Both the position numbers and the translations under genes were made by a program. A stretch of 64,000 nucleotides of DNA from JAHFTW01 sp038046785 (lineage in GTDB: Archaea > Thermoplasmatota > E2 > JACPAO01 > JAHFTW01), in the NCBI GenBank assembly GCA_038046785.1, contig JBBSVM010000003.1, forward strand, positions 276,773 to 340,772. The letters run 5' to 3'. Under the pieces are notes generated by a model, which saw nothing but the letters and a program-made list of their open reading frames with translations, did not search any database and was not told the origin of the DNA. Shown piece after piece: positions 35,198-42,745 of the stretch (the first letter of the stretch is position 1; each line of letters begins with the position of its first letter).

Positions 35198-35205
35198 TTA
35201 TATAT
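35198..35205. promoter_or_regulatory. Shared TATA box between divergent defence genes
   Basis: TTATATAT is nearly self-complementary and lies 35-42 bp upstream of the methyltransferase GTG on the minus strand. On the plus strand it could start transcription near 35229, after which GTG 35259 of the nuclease-like gene is the first in-frame start. One box may serve both operons. Confidence 0.55.
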
Positions 35206-35210
35206 GGCGC

Positions 35211-35834
35211 GTGGGGCGACCCGTCAAGGCCAAGGGACGCGGCAATCTGCCCACGCATGTGAAGGTGGACCTTGAACCGGCCTGGTGGCACCGCGAACGC
35301 CCCGGCAAGCTCCTTCTGGAAGCGGCTCGCATAGTTGACTCCGGCGTATGGGCCGAGGCAGCGGTCAAGTTCCACGAGGAGCGCCAGGCGAAACGCAAAA
35401 CGGGCGAGCAAGCACCCAAGGGGGCACAGCGCTACGTAAACGCCGCGCTCAAGGCCCGCTTCCTTGCGGCCGGCTGGACTTGGGATGACGGCAGGTGCCA
35501 CAAGGGAGACTGCTTTGTTCGAATCACATTCCGCCACCAAATGAGCCTGGAGGCCGACCTCTACGAGGCGCTTCGGATGCACAAGGACAGTGGCTGCGAG
35601 CAAGTGGCGGTCCTGGCGGCAGACAAGGCCTTCCTGCAGATCATCACGCCCAATGACGCGGCCGCGCTCTGCTCCTACCAGAAGTTCGAGGCAGAGTTGG
35701 ACGGGAGCAAGGCACTCGAGGGAGTTCCCTTGTTCCTCGGGAGGCTGACTCCGAAGAGTCAGCCACCAGACGACGTTGGCGACGCGCTCCGGTTCCTCCC
35801 TCGCTTCCGGGACAAAGGCGTCCCGGTCAACTGA
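35211..35834 (+). CDS. BglII/BamHI-like restriction endonuclease candidate
   Basis: A protein of about 207 residues (starts GTG 35181, 35211 and 35259 are all open). The order of elements in its centre, FVRITFRHQMSLEADLY, QVAVLAADKAFLQI, SYQKFEAELDGS and VPLFLGRL, parallels the BglII/BstYI/BamHI core, where a strand with catalytic acids is followed by a helix, a hydrophobic strand and a late VPxxLxG strand. However the acids expected in the first strand are not seen (VRITF), so activity is in doubt. It sits divergently next to the methyltransferase. Confidence 0.5.
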   Translation: MGRPVKAKGRGNLPTHVKVDLEPAWWHRERPGKLLLEAARIVDSGVWAEAAVKFHEERQAKRKTGEQAPKGAQRYVNAALKARFLAAGWTWDDGRCHKGDCFVRITFRHQMSLEADLYEALRMHKDSGCEQVAVLAADKAFLQIITPNDAAALCSYQKFEAELDGSKALEGVPLFLGRLTPKSQPPDDVGDALRFLPRFRDKGVPVN

Positions 35835-35894
35835 TTGGGACGGCCGGGTCATCTTTATGGAGGTGGCCGAGCCTCGCGACGGTGAGGGGTGGAG

Positions 35895-36080
35895 ATGGCC
35901 GAAGGAACGGAGTACAGCGTCCCCGCTAACCTGCGCAAGCTCCTTGATGACCGCATGAAGAAAAGCGGTCTGAAGCCCGCGACCGCCCACCAGATGCTCA
36001 GCACCATTGTCCAGGAGACCCGGGCCAAGCAGAAAATTGCGATCCGGGAGCTTCTCGAGGAAGAGTCCAATGCGGATTAG
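35895..36080 (+). CDS. Small helical protein, first gene of the SMC-like operon
   Basis: A 61-residue protein (GTG 35889 is an alternative start). It reads YSVPANLRKLLDDRMKKSGL followed by ATAHQMLSTIVQETRAKQK, similar in pattern to a ribbon-helix-helix or short three-helix DNA-binding protein. Its stop lies inside the ATPase start region (11-nt overlap), so the two are translationally coupled. It could be the small component of an ABC-three-component-like system. Confidence 0.6.
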   Translation: MAEGTEYSVPANLRKLLDDRMKKSGLKPATAHQMLSTIVQETRAKQKIAIRELLEEESNAD

Positions 36081-38064
36081 CCTCGAGTCATTGGAGTTTG
36101 ACGGCGTGGGGCCGTTCGCCCGAAAAGAGAAGATGGACTTCGGGGGCGCCAACAAAGCCATCATCTACGCGCCCAACGGCCACGGCAAGACCGCAAGCAT
36201 CGACTTGGTTCGATGGCTGCTGCTTGGCGAAAAGGCCCGCGAGCACTTCAATAGCCTGGAGCCCGACCTTCTGCTCAATCGCGAAAGGTGGGCTGAGCGA
36301 GGCTCCGGTTCAGTCACCCTCGTCGTCGACATTGAGGGGCGCGGCAAGCACCGCATCCGCCGCTCCCAAGCCGTTTCTAAGCCAACCAGCGACCTCACGG
36401 TCTACAAGTGGGGGCAGGAGGAGGCGAAATACGAGGAGGTGCCGAACCCGCATCTTTTCCTCATGCGCTTCTTCCCGCCTGAGCGCGTTGGCTTCAACCT
36501 CCTCACTGGCGAGCACATCGAGTCGTTCCAAAACCAGCTGTCCGGCGAAGAGGTGCGCCGGTCCATTGAACGCCTGCTGGCGATTCCGGAGATTGCCTCA
36601 GCACAGGAGGTGCTCAAGGAAATTGCCTCGGAGCTCGAGGCTCAAACTGCGCGTGACGAGAAGCACAAGCGCAAAAGCGTCGAAGCCGAGGATGCTCGGA
36701 AGCGCCTGCGCGGACAACTGGACAAGGCGCAGCAGGCGAAGAAGGACGCCGTAGCCAAGATGGAGGCGAAGCGCAGCGAGGTCAGCGAGCTCAACCAGCA
36801 GATTGGCAAACTGAAGGCAGGCACGGCGACCCGCGACTCTTACGAGCGTGCCGGAGACGCTGTCGCAGCCAAAGAAAAGGAGATTGACGGCGTGCGCGAG
36901 GACGCGCGTGAACGGCTCAGCCAGTCCTGGCGCCGCCTGGCGATTCAGGCGGCTCAACTGCAGGTCCAGAAGGCGGTGAAAACGTACGAAGAGTACGACG
37001 CCGCACGGAGCGAATGGGAGGGCCGGGCCGGGCAGCGAAAGCTATTCGAAGACATTCTCGCGAAAGACGAGTGCTTTTGCCTTCGCCCAGTTGACGCAAA
37101 AGCTCGCAAGCGCCTGGAGAGCGAAATCAGCAAGATTGAGTCGACAAGGCCCGACGCGCCTCCTCAGATTGGCGTAACTCCCTTCACGTTGAACTCATGG
37201 GCCCAGGACGACCGCTACGATGGATTGGTGAGCGGACTCAACCGCTTGGTCGAGAACACCTCGAACCTGAAGGCAGACCGTGCGAGGTTTGAAGCCGAGA
37301 TGAAAAGCATCGAGAAGGCGCTCGACACTGGGGCGCTGAAGGAAATCTCCCGCCTCGAGAAGGAGCGCATGGGCGTGGACGCGGAACTCGCTGAGGCCCT
37401 CACACGGAAGGACGAGGCCACCAAGCGAATCACCGAATACGAGGCGCAGCTGCAGGCTTTGGACCGCGAATTGGGCAACAGGCGCGGCGCCGGAGACGTC
37501 GGTGACGTTGCCACGCTGGCCCGCGCATACGAGCGTGCATTCGGTGAGATTGTCGAGGCGGCCATCCCCTGGTATCGCGACCAACTTCAGGAGAAAGTCC
37601 AGGCCGTCTTCCGCCGGCTATACCAAAAGGACAAGCGCGCCTTAGTTGAGTTTGACCCCAAATCTTGCATTCCAAGGGTAATTTTGCCCGGAGATGGCGA
37701 TGGCATGCCAAAGCATGCGACATTGTCTGAAGGCGAAAAGATGCGGTTGGGGCTTTCCTTGCTCATAGGCTTGCGAGAAGTCGCTAGCGAACGTCCCTTC
37801 CTCCAACTCGACGCGCCGTTCAGCGCCCTGGATGATCCCGGCATCTACAGTCTACTAGATGTGTTGGGCGAACTGGACAGCCAAATCCTGATTTTCACAA
37901 AGAACGGCTTTGCGCCCCGTCCCTACGGCCTAGTCGCGGCAATGAAGCCCAAGGTTTTCTTGATGGAATGGAAAGAGAAGTCGGGCAAGTATAGCAAGGG
38001 CTACACGACCATCAGCGAAGGATCATTGAAGGATCTCCAAGCGGACGAGGAGGACAAGAAATGA
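36070..38064 (+). CDS. SMC/RecN/DndD-like ABC ATPase
   Basis: A 664-residue ATPase. ATG 36070 lines up with the typical start MRISLESLEFDGVGPF. Walker A is YAPNGHGKTASID (about 36-48). A long coiled coil (about 190-300 and 380-510) flanks a short CFCLRP, perhaps a degenerate zinc hook. The signature is LSEGEKMRLGLSLLIGL and Walker B is FLQLDAPFSALDDP, with Ala where classical SMC proteins have Glu, as in the DndD-like clade that uses D-x-P. It is coupled on both sides by overlapping genes. A DNA-linked defence role is likely from context. Confidence 0.82.
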   Translation: MRISLESLEFDGVGPFARKEKMDFGGANKAIIYAPNGHGKTASIDLVRWLLLGEKAREHFNSLEPDLLLNRERWAERGSGSVTLVVDIEGRGKHRIRRSQAVSKPTSDLTVYKWGQEEAKYEEVPNPHLFLMRFFPPERVGFNLLTGEHIESFQNQLSGEEVRRSIERLLAIPEIASAQEVLKEIASELEAQTARDEKHKRKSVEAEDARKRLRGQLDKAQQAKKDAVAKMEAKRSEVSELNQQIGKLKAGTATRDSYERAGDAVAAKEKEIDGVREDARERLSQSWRRLAIQAAQLQVQKAVKTYEEYDAARSEWEGRAGQRKLFEDILAKDECFCLRPVDAKARKRLESEISKIESTRPDAPPQIGVTPFTLNSWAQDDRYDGLVSGLNRLVENTSNLKADRARFEAEMKSIEKALDTGALKEISRLEKERMGVDAELAEALTRKDEATKRITEYEAQLQALDRELGNRRGAGDVGDVATLARAYERAFGEIVEAAIPWYRDQLQEKVQAVFRRLYQKDKRALVEFDPKSCIPRVILPGDGDGMPKHATLSEGEKMRLGLSLLIGLREVASERPFLQLDAPFSALDDPGIYSLLDVLGELDSQILIFTKNGFAPRPYGLVAAMKPKVFLMEWKEKSGKYSKGYTTISEGSLKDLQADEEDKK

Positions 38065-38528
38065 CGCCGCCCCCCAAGGTGGAAGAGTCCGCCGAGGACG
38101 CAGCAATGGCACGGAAGCTGCGCGCGACGGGCCGAGCATGCCGCCTGGCAGAGTTCATGTGCGCCGACGTCGAAGATGGGGGCCTCGGTCTCTGGAAGGA
38201 GAAGGGGCACGCCACACTCTTCCTCGCCGCCTTCGCTGTTCTTGCAAAAATGCAACCTATAAAACCGGGCAAGGGCAAGGACAGCAAGCTGGAAGATGTG
38301 GTGAACTACTACTCGACCCAGAAATCCATTCAGGACATCGGTGAGTTGGCTGCCCTGCACCTGGCGGCCGGAAATTCTGAGTCAGTCGACGAAACGTTGG
38401 TGACGCTAATGCCTGGCTACGTGGAGGCCGGCCTTGAAGCCCTTGAGCCCATCTTGCGCGGCCCCGACCCTTTGCCTCGTCTCGTGGAGAAGCTGGAAGC
38501 GCTGGGGCCAGGCAAAAAGCGCCGCTGA
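38061..38528 (+). CDS. Unknown helical partner of the SMC-like ATPase
   Basis: A 155-residue, mainly helical protein whose ATG overlaps the ATPase stop (ATGA). It has no recognised domain (contains ARKLRATGRACRLAEFMC and SIQDIGELAALHLAAGN). Its last 112 bp overlap the 3' end of the convergent vsr gene. It may be the third component of the operon. Confidence 0.65.
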   Translation: MTPPPKVEESAEDAAMARKLRATGRACRLAEFMCADVEDGGLGLWKEKGHATLFLAAFAVLAKMQPIKPGKGKDSKLEDVVNYYSTQKSIQDIGELAALHLAAGNSESVDETLVTLMPGYVEAGLEALEPILRGPDPLPRLVEKLEALGPGKKRR

Positions 38529-38935
38529 CGTCGCGACTTGACGCTCCTGGAAATGGCCTTGGCCAACTTGGCCGGTTTTGCCCTTACCTCACACTCCCAG
38601 TACTGCAGCACGAGCCAATCCTGCGACTTGAGTTTTCTAAGCACCGCGTGCCGACGAGCCTTGTTCCTCGAGAGTTTGCCTGTCCAGAACTCGACGCGTG
38701 AGGAAGGTACGCGGTAGTGGTGAGGGCAGCCGTGCCAAAAGCAGCCATCAACGAAGACGGCGACCCTGGCGCCGGCATGCGCAATGTCAGGAGTGCCCAC
38801 GACTTGGCGAGAGTGGACCCGGTAGCGGACACCGATGGAGTGAAGGCTCCGGCGGAGGGCAAGCTCGGGTTTCGTGTCCTTGCCCCTGATTCGGGACATG
38901 ATGCGGCTGCGGACGGCTGGCGTTACCTTGTCCAC
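38417..38935 (-). CDS. vsr: Very short patch repair endonuclease
   Basis: A 172-residue protein. The first 135 residues match Vsr closely: SRIMSRIRGKDTKPELALRR, PDIAHAGARVAVFVDGCFWHGCP (catalytic Asp50 and the zinc-site Cys/His), EFWTGKLSRNKARR, and WLVLQYWECEV. Vsr nicks beside T:G mismatches that arise when 5-methylcytosine deaminates, which suits its place downstream of a C5 methyltransferase. The last 37 residues (basic, Ser/Gly/Pro) are not part of the family and come from the overlap with the convergent gene. Confidence 0.92.
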   Translation of the reverse strand: MDKVTPAVRSRIMSRIRGKDTKPELALRRSLHSIGVRYRVHSRQVVGTPDIAHAGARVAVFVDGCFWHGCPHHYRVPSSRVEFWTGKLSRNKARRHAVLRKLKSQDWLVLQYWECEVRAKPAKLAKAISRSVKSRRQRRFLPGPSASSFSTRRGKGSGPRKMGSRASRPAST

Positions 38936-39117
38936 GCTGTCTCCAAGGCCCGGTATTCCGCATGGAACTCCTCAGGCATGAAATCGGCCAGTCGGAGCTC
39001 TTGCAACAAAGCCATCGCCCGATCCATCAACTCTTGGCCATCGCGCGGAACAGCCACGACAGCCGGGTCAGGAGTGGGTCCGAATCGGACGCTCTTCCTT
39101 TTTCCGGGGTTTGCCAA
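38923..39117 (-). CDS. Small protein between C5 methyltransferase and vsr
   Basis: A 64-residue frame that overlaps the methyltransferase 3' end by 50 nt and the vsr start by 13 nt. The C-terminal half (GQELMDRAMALLQELRLADF) is a clear amphipathic helix. The tight packing suggests a real gene or a linker translated with the operon. A shorter version from an internal start is possible. No family is recognised. Confidence 0.45.
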   Translation of the reverse strand: MANPGKRKSVRFGPTPDPAVVAVPRDGQELMDRAMALLQELRLADFMPEEFHAEYRALETAWTR

Positions 39118-40408
39118 GCAGCGCCTCTTGACTGGCTTGGTCTTCGCACTTCTTAATCCATTCGATCAGGTGGCTTCCCAGCCGGGTCACCAGGGGAACG
39201 ACCAACGCATTGCCCATGGTGAAGTATCGCCACCGCTCAGGCAGCGATTCGGTCCATCCGGGAGGGAAGCCCATCAATTTTTCGACTTCCTCCGGAAGGA
39301 GGAACCGCTTCTCCCCGGTCTTGGGGTCGTCGACCACATGCGTGGACCTGTTAGGCGTGCGGTTGCCTTCGCTCGTCAGGATGGTCCGGGCGGGTGACCC
39401 AGGAAGGTCGGGGAACTGCATTCCGCCTTCCTGGAACAGGTATTCAAATTCGTCCTTAGTCCCCTTGTTCGCCACGCGCTTGATGCTTTTTGCGCCCTTT
39501 TGGAATTCCCAAAAGGCCAGCTTGGACTTGTCCAGGAAGTAGCGGGGCTCAACTGCCCCCACGAAGAGATGCTTGGCCAGCACCGCCTGGGGTTCAGCGC
39601 GCGGCGTGACCTTGATCGTCCACACCTTTCCCCCGGCCATGACGCCGGCATTCTGGAAAGAGGTCTTCGCGCTGGGCTTCGTCTTGTCGTATGACGCGCT
39701 GGTCTTACGAGGGTCCTTCACAACGCGGCCGGCCGGCCGCTCCTTTCCAGCCGCAATCACCTCATAGCTAGTGGGGAAAGCGCCAGCAAAAAAGCCCTTC
39801 TTCTGGAGATACTGGGCGTCGGAGGCGGCTCCCAGAATTTGTTTGCCGATTCCCGTGGACTTGTGCGCGGCGAAGATGAACACGCGGCGCCTGCGTTGGG
39901 CGTTCCCATAGTCGGCGGCGTTCAGGACCCGCCATTCCACCGCATAGTCGTACTTCCAGAAACAAGCCAGGAGAACCGCGAAGTCACGGCCGCGCTTCTT
40001 TGCCGGCGACTTCAGAAGGCGGTCCACATTCTCGAGAAGAACATATGGGGGCCGTTTTGCCTTGAGGGTTTTCTCGATTTCCCACCATAGTACGCCTTTC
40101 TTTCCCTGAAGGCCGCCTGACTTGTCGAGGGTGGTCGCCACCGAGTAGTCCTGGCACGGGAAACCGCCGACCAGGAGGTCGTGGTCACGGATTGACGACT
40201 TCTCGACACGGCAGATGTCGGTGTTCGTGTTGACAGGCAACTTCGGCGTTGGGAACTGAGCGATGTAACAGTTCCATGCGTGCTGAATCTTGGTCGCTGG
40301 CTCCCACTGGTTCCACCAGACGGTTTCGAACACCTTCGCATTGGCGTCCTCCAGGCCACGACGGAAGCCTCCCACGCCTGCGAATAGCTCGACGACCCTC
40401 AGCGGCAT
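39068..40408 (-). CDS. DNA cytosine-5 methyltransferase (vsr operon)
   Basis: A 446-residue C5 methyltransferase, not a close copy of the one at 33790. Motif I is ELFAGVGGFRRGLE, motif IV GFPCQDYSVA (Cys85), motif VI ENVDRLL (Glu126), motif VIII QRRRRVFIFA, and near the end MGNALVVPLVTRLG. The large recognition region spans about residues 190-370. It is preceded by an unknown gene and an RHH regulator and followed by vsr, so it is the modification enzyme of a separate R-M-like module. Confidence 0.93.
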   Translation of the reverse strand: MPLRVVELFAGVGGFRRGLEDANAKVFETVWWNQWEPATKIQHAWNCYIAQFPTPKLPVNTNTDICRVEKSSIRDHDLLVGGFPCQDYSVATTLDKSGGLQGKKGVLWWEIEKTLKAKRPPYVLLENVDRLLKSPAKKRGRDFAVLLACFWKYDYAVEWRVLNAADYGNAQRRRRVFIFAAHKSTGIGKQILGAASDAQYLQKKGFFAGAFPTSYEVIAAGKERPAGRVVKDPRKTSASYDKTKPSAKTSFQNAGVMAGGKVWTIKVTPRAEPQAVLAKHLFVGAVEPRYFLDKSKLAFWEFQKGAKSIKRVANKGTKDEFEYLFQEGGMQFPDLPGSPARTILTSEGNRTPNRSTHVVDDPKTGEKRFLLPEEVEKLMGFPPGWTESLPERWRYFTMGNALVVPLVTRLGSHLIEWIKKCEDQASQEALLGKPRKKEERPIRTHS

Positions 40409-40431
40409 CCCAAGGAGTCGCCAGCAGGTCC

Positions 40432-40833
40432 CTATTTATGGATCCTCCGCAGCCAAGTGAAAGAAGATTCCAAGCCGATAAGGACCCGCCAGAACAGGCC
40501 TTCAACTCTGAACCAGAAGCCACCTTCACCCACAGCACCGGAAATCAGGTTTTCGTCCACTCCTGGCTTCAACCGCCACCGGTGGCCCGCGAGTGTCACG
40601 GCACGGCCTGGGAACCCTTGTCCGATGTGGAGCGCATAGTATAGCCAGTCGTCGCCTTCTGGATCGGTCCACGACTCGACCAGCTCGAACTCAGCGTACC
40701 CTAGCGTTAGCAATGAGTTTCCCATGTAGATTGGATGGAGGCACTGCCACTGCCCGTCTCCTTTCTGGCCGATGACTTCGACTTCGCCTACCAGGGGAGG
40801 GTCGAAGATCCTCACGGGGGTTTGGGCATCCAT
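40432..40833 (-). CDS. Unknown protein in the second methyltransferase operon
   Basis: A 133-residue, beta-rich protein with many aromatic residues (GYAEFELVESWTDPEGDDW, GHRWRLKPGVDENL, FWFRVEGLFWRVLIG). Its start overlaps the RHH gene end by 22 nt and its stop is 23 nt before the methyltransferase. The expected restriction enzyme of this operon is otherwise missing, so this is one place to look for it, but no nuclease motif is visible. Confidence 0.6.
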   Translation of the reverse strand: MDAQTPVRIFDPPLVGEVEVIGQKGDGQWQCLHPIYMGNSLLTLGYAEFELVESWTDPEGDDWLYYALHIGQGFPGRAVTLAGHRWRLKPGVDENLISGAVGEGGFWFRVEGLFWRVLIGLESSFTWLRRIHK

Positions 40834-41096
40834 GCAAGCGCCTCAGGCGATTCGGAGGCCGCTTGGTCGGCATCCGCTTGCAAATCTTGGAGTGGACGCG
40901 CGATGGCACTTGGCTTGTCCAGGGCCAAGAAGAGCAGGCCAACCGCTTGACGCACAAAGTCATCTCGGCTGGTGGCGGTGGTGAGGTTGCCCGCTTCGAC
41001 AATGCAGTCGATTTTTTCGACGAGGGCCGCGGGCAGATTTACCGTCTTGTGGCCGCGGCGACTCACGGGAACCGCGCCTCTGGCAATGTGTTGCAC
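40812..41096 (-). CDS. Ribbon-helix-helix regulator
   Basis: A 94-residue protein. Residues about 15-58 form an RHH/CopG fold: KTVNLPAALVEKIDCIVEAG, then SRDDFVRQAVGLLFLAL. The charged tail is variable. It heads the operon with the methyltransferase and vsr and probably represses it. An inverted repeat (CAGGGA...TCCCTG, 41114-41132) just upstream of the start is a fitting operator. Confidence 0.7.
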   Translation of the reverse strand: MQHIARGAVPVSRRGHKTVNLPAALVEKIDCIVEAGNLTTATSRDDFVRQAVGLLFLALDKPSAIARPLQDLQADADQAASESPEALAWMPKPP

Positions 41097-41113
41097 TTCA
41101 TTTGATTCCTAGA

Positions 41114-41236
41114 GACAGGGATTGCTTGTCCCTGCTCTACGGAACCCCATCTTAGAGTCCGGCATTGGCAAGCAGTATAATTACTGTCATTTGAGCCTAA
41201 TGCCGTACGCAGCCCCTGTCGAAATGCGTACGGCAT
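41114..41236. promoter_or_regulatory. Promoter region with two inverted repeats
   Basis: The spacer upstream of the RHH gene holds CAGGGA-7nt-TCCCTG (about 41114-41132), a TATA-like AGTATAAT (41174-41181), and a perfect 11-bp repeat ATGCCGTACGC (41200-41210) with GCGTACGGCAT (41226-41236). The first repeat is placed for autorepression by the RHH protein. The second resembles the palindrome GCCGTACGGC next to the serine recombinase (43750-43759). Confidence 0.5.
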
Positions 41237-41269
41237 GAGGTTCAGAGACTTGGACGTTGTCCGAACGCC

Positions 41270-41917
41270 ATGCGTCGAACGGGAATCGGGACCGGGTTGG
41301 AGGTCGTCGACTCCGAAGGCCTTGTCCTCGTGATTTTGCCAGGTCCAAAGGGACGCGGAATGCGTTTTGCCTTTCGTTCTCCTCCTGCGAGGACGACCCG
41401 GCGTTTGCCGCCGCTAGATAGCAATCTTCGGGTTTCGCTGGGAAGGCCGCCTTCTCAGGTCACCATGGAGCTGCGAAAAGTCATTCTAAGGGACAAAATG
41501 AAGGGATCCTTAGGGCGCATGCCTGACTACGTCAAGCTTTGCCAGTCTCTAGGGCAAGGGCGCGACGCGGCTACACAAACAGTCCGCCGGGAACTCACCC
41601 GAATCGCGCCGCACCGGCTGCGACGGGTCACGCCCTCGCCTGGCCGTCCTCTCGGGGCTGCTGCCCTTGAACTACGGCGAGCTTTGGAGTCCCTTCCCGT
41701 CGTTGATGCTGCAGCCAAGCTTGCATTCGTGATGCGCTTGGTCGCTGGGGGGATGCAGCGCCGTGCGGCGCGTCACCTGGTTTACCGTGAAATCCAACGT
41801 TGGAGGGACTCTAGAGGGCGTGGGCGCGCTTCTTCCGGTAATGTCGGCGGGAATAGTCCCGTACCCGCTCCAACTGGTTCTTTCCAGCAACCGTTTGCGG
41901 GCCCTGGCAAGAAATGA
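41270..41917 (+). CDS. Hypothetical basic protein
   Basis: Up to 215 residues (ATG 41467 gives a shorter version). The middle is helical and very basic (TQTVRRELTRIAPHRLRRV, AAKLAFVMRLVAGGMQRRA, VYREIQRWRDSRG), as in DNA-binding proteins of mobile elements. The last 107 bp overlap the convergent gene at 41811. No family is recognised and the frame may be partly non-coding. Confidence 0.4.
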   Translation: MRRTGIGTGLEVVDSEGLVLVILPGPKGRGMRFAFRSPPARTTRRLPPLDSNLRVSLGRPPSQVTMELRKVILRDKMKGSLGRMPDYVKLCQSLGQGRDAATQTVRRELTRIAPHRLRRVTPSPGRPLGAAALELRRALESLPVVDAAAKLAFVMRLVAGGMQRRAARHLVYREIQRWRDSRGRGRASSGNVGGNSPVPAPTGSFQQPFAGPGKK

Positions 41918-42737
41918 TGCGGGAGCGGTTTGCCGACGTCCCTGCTGGCTCGTTGAGGAGCATGTCGACTACCGGCTCCCACATGACCGTCAAGCCGTAG
42001 AACCCGAAGCGCTCGTTCACGGGTGTGCCGAGGATGTTTAGGTCGAGGCGTTCGGCGATTCGCCTGACAATATCGATCCTGGGTTCAGTTGCGGTTTGAG
42101 TCCATGCAAGACCAAGGGCGGAACGTGCCGAGAGGAGCAGCTTGTCCAAATCGTCTAGTTGACGTCGGCCGGCGTAGCGGATTGATGCCCGGCCATCGTT
42201 GGCAACTGGCAGCGATTCGTGCCAGTCGGCGGGAAGTTCCCCCGCTAGCCATGCGGCCTCGCGACCGCTTTGGTGAATGCCATTTGGTTCTTGGCAGGCA
42301 ATGATTGCTCGGTAAGCTTGCACCACTTGGTCCGCCTCGTTTGGCAGCGTGGAGCAATAGGACCCATCGTGCTTGACCATCGTACCTGAACGATTGAGCT
42401 TGCCCAAGGTTGCATAGAAGGTGGCTGGGGCGAGATTCGCTACCTCGAAGGCCTTGGGTGTGTTCCGGTAGAATGGCAGCGTGGCGAACACCGGCAGGGC
42501 AGGCCACGTCGGGAACAGCCCCTGCAAGTCGAGGCCGGCTTCCACCGCAAGTTTAGCGGCAACCAGCAGTTGTGGAGTTTGCACTAGCCAAGTCGAACTC
42601 GAAGCCTTCCGAATGATTCCTTGGCGGGCCATGCGTTTGGCCCACCAGTGCGGGTCAACCGTGGGAGCTTCGCATGCTCTAAACTCGGTGCCCAGTTGGC
42701 CAAGGACCATGAGGTCGCCGCCGTGCAAGCGAACCAT
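41811..42737 (-). CDS. Putative winged-helix DNA-binding protein linked to the recombinase
   Basis: A 308-residue protein. ATG 42737 has a strong ribosome-binding site (AGGAGG, 5 nt before) that lies within the end of the recombinase gene. Residues about 90-140 read like a winged helix (TPKAFEVANLAPATFYATLGK, LNRSGTMVKHDG). The C-terminal half resembles archaeal proteins with a nucleotidyltransferase-like region seen near restriction or toxin genes, but this is only an impression. It is cotranscribed with the serine recombinase. Confidence 0.6.
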   Translation of the reverse strand: MVRLHGGDLMVLGQLGTEFRACEAPTVDPHWWAKRMARQGIIRKASSSTWLVQTPQLLVAAKLAVEAGLDLQGLFPTWPALPVFATLPFYRNTPKAFEVANLAPATFYATLGKLNRSGTMVKHDGSYCSTLPNEADQVVQAYRAIIACQEPNGIHQSGREAAWLAGELPADWHESLPVANDGRASIRYAGRRQLDDLDKLLLSARSALGLAWTQTATEPRIDIVRRIAERLDLNILGTPVNERFGFYGLTVMWEPVVDMLLNEPAGTSANRSRIISCQGPQTVAGKNQLERVRDYSRRHYRKKRAHAL

Positions 42738-42745
42738 CGTTCCTC

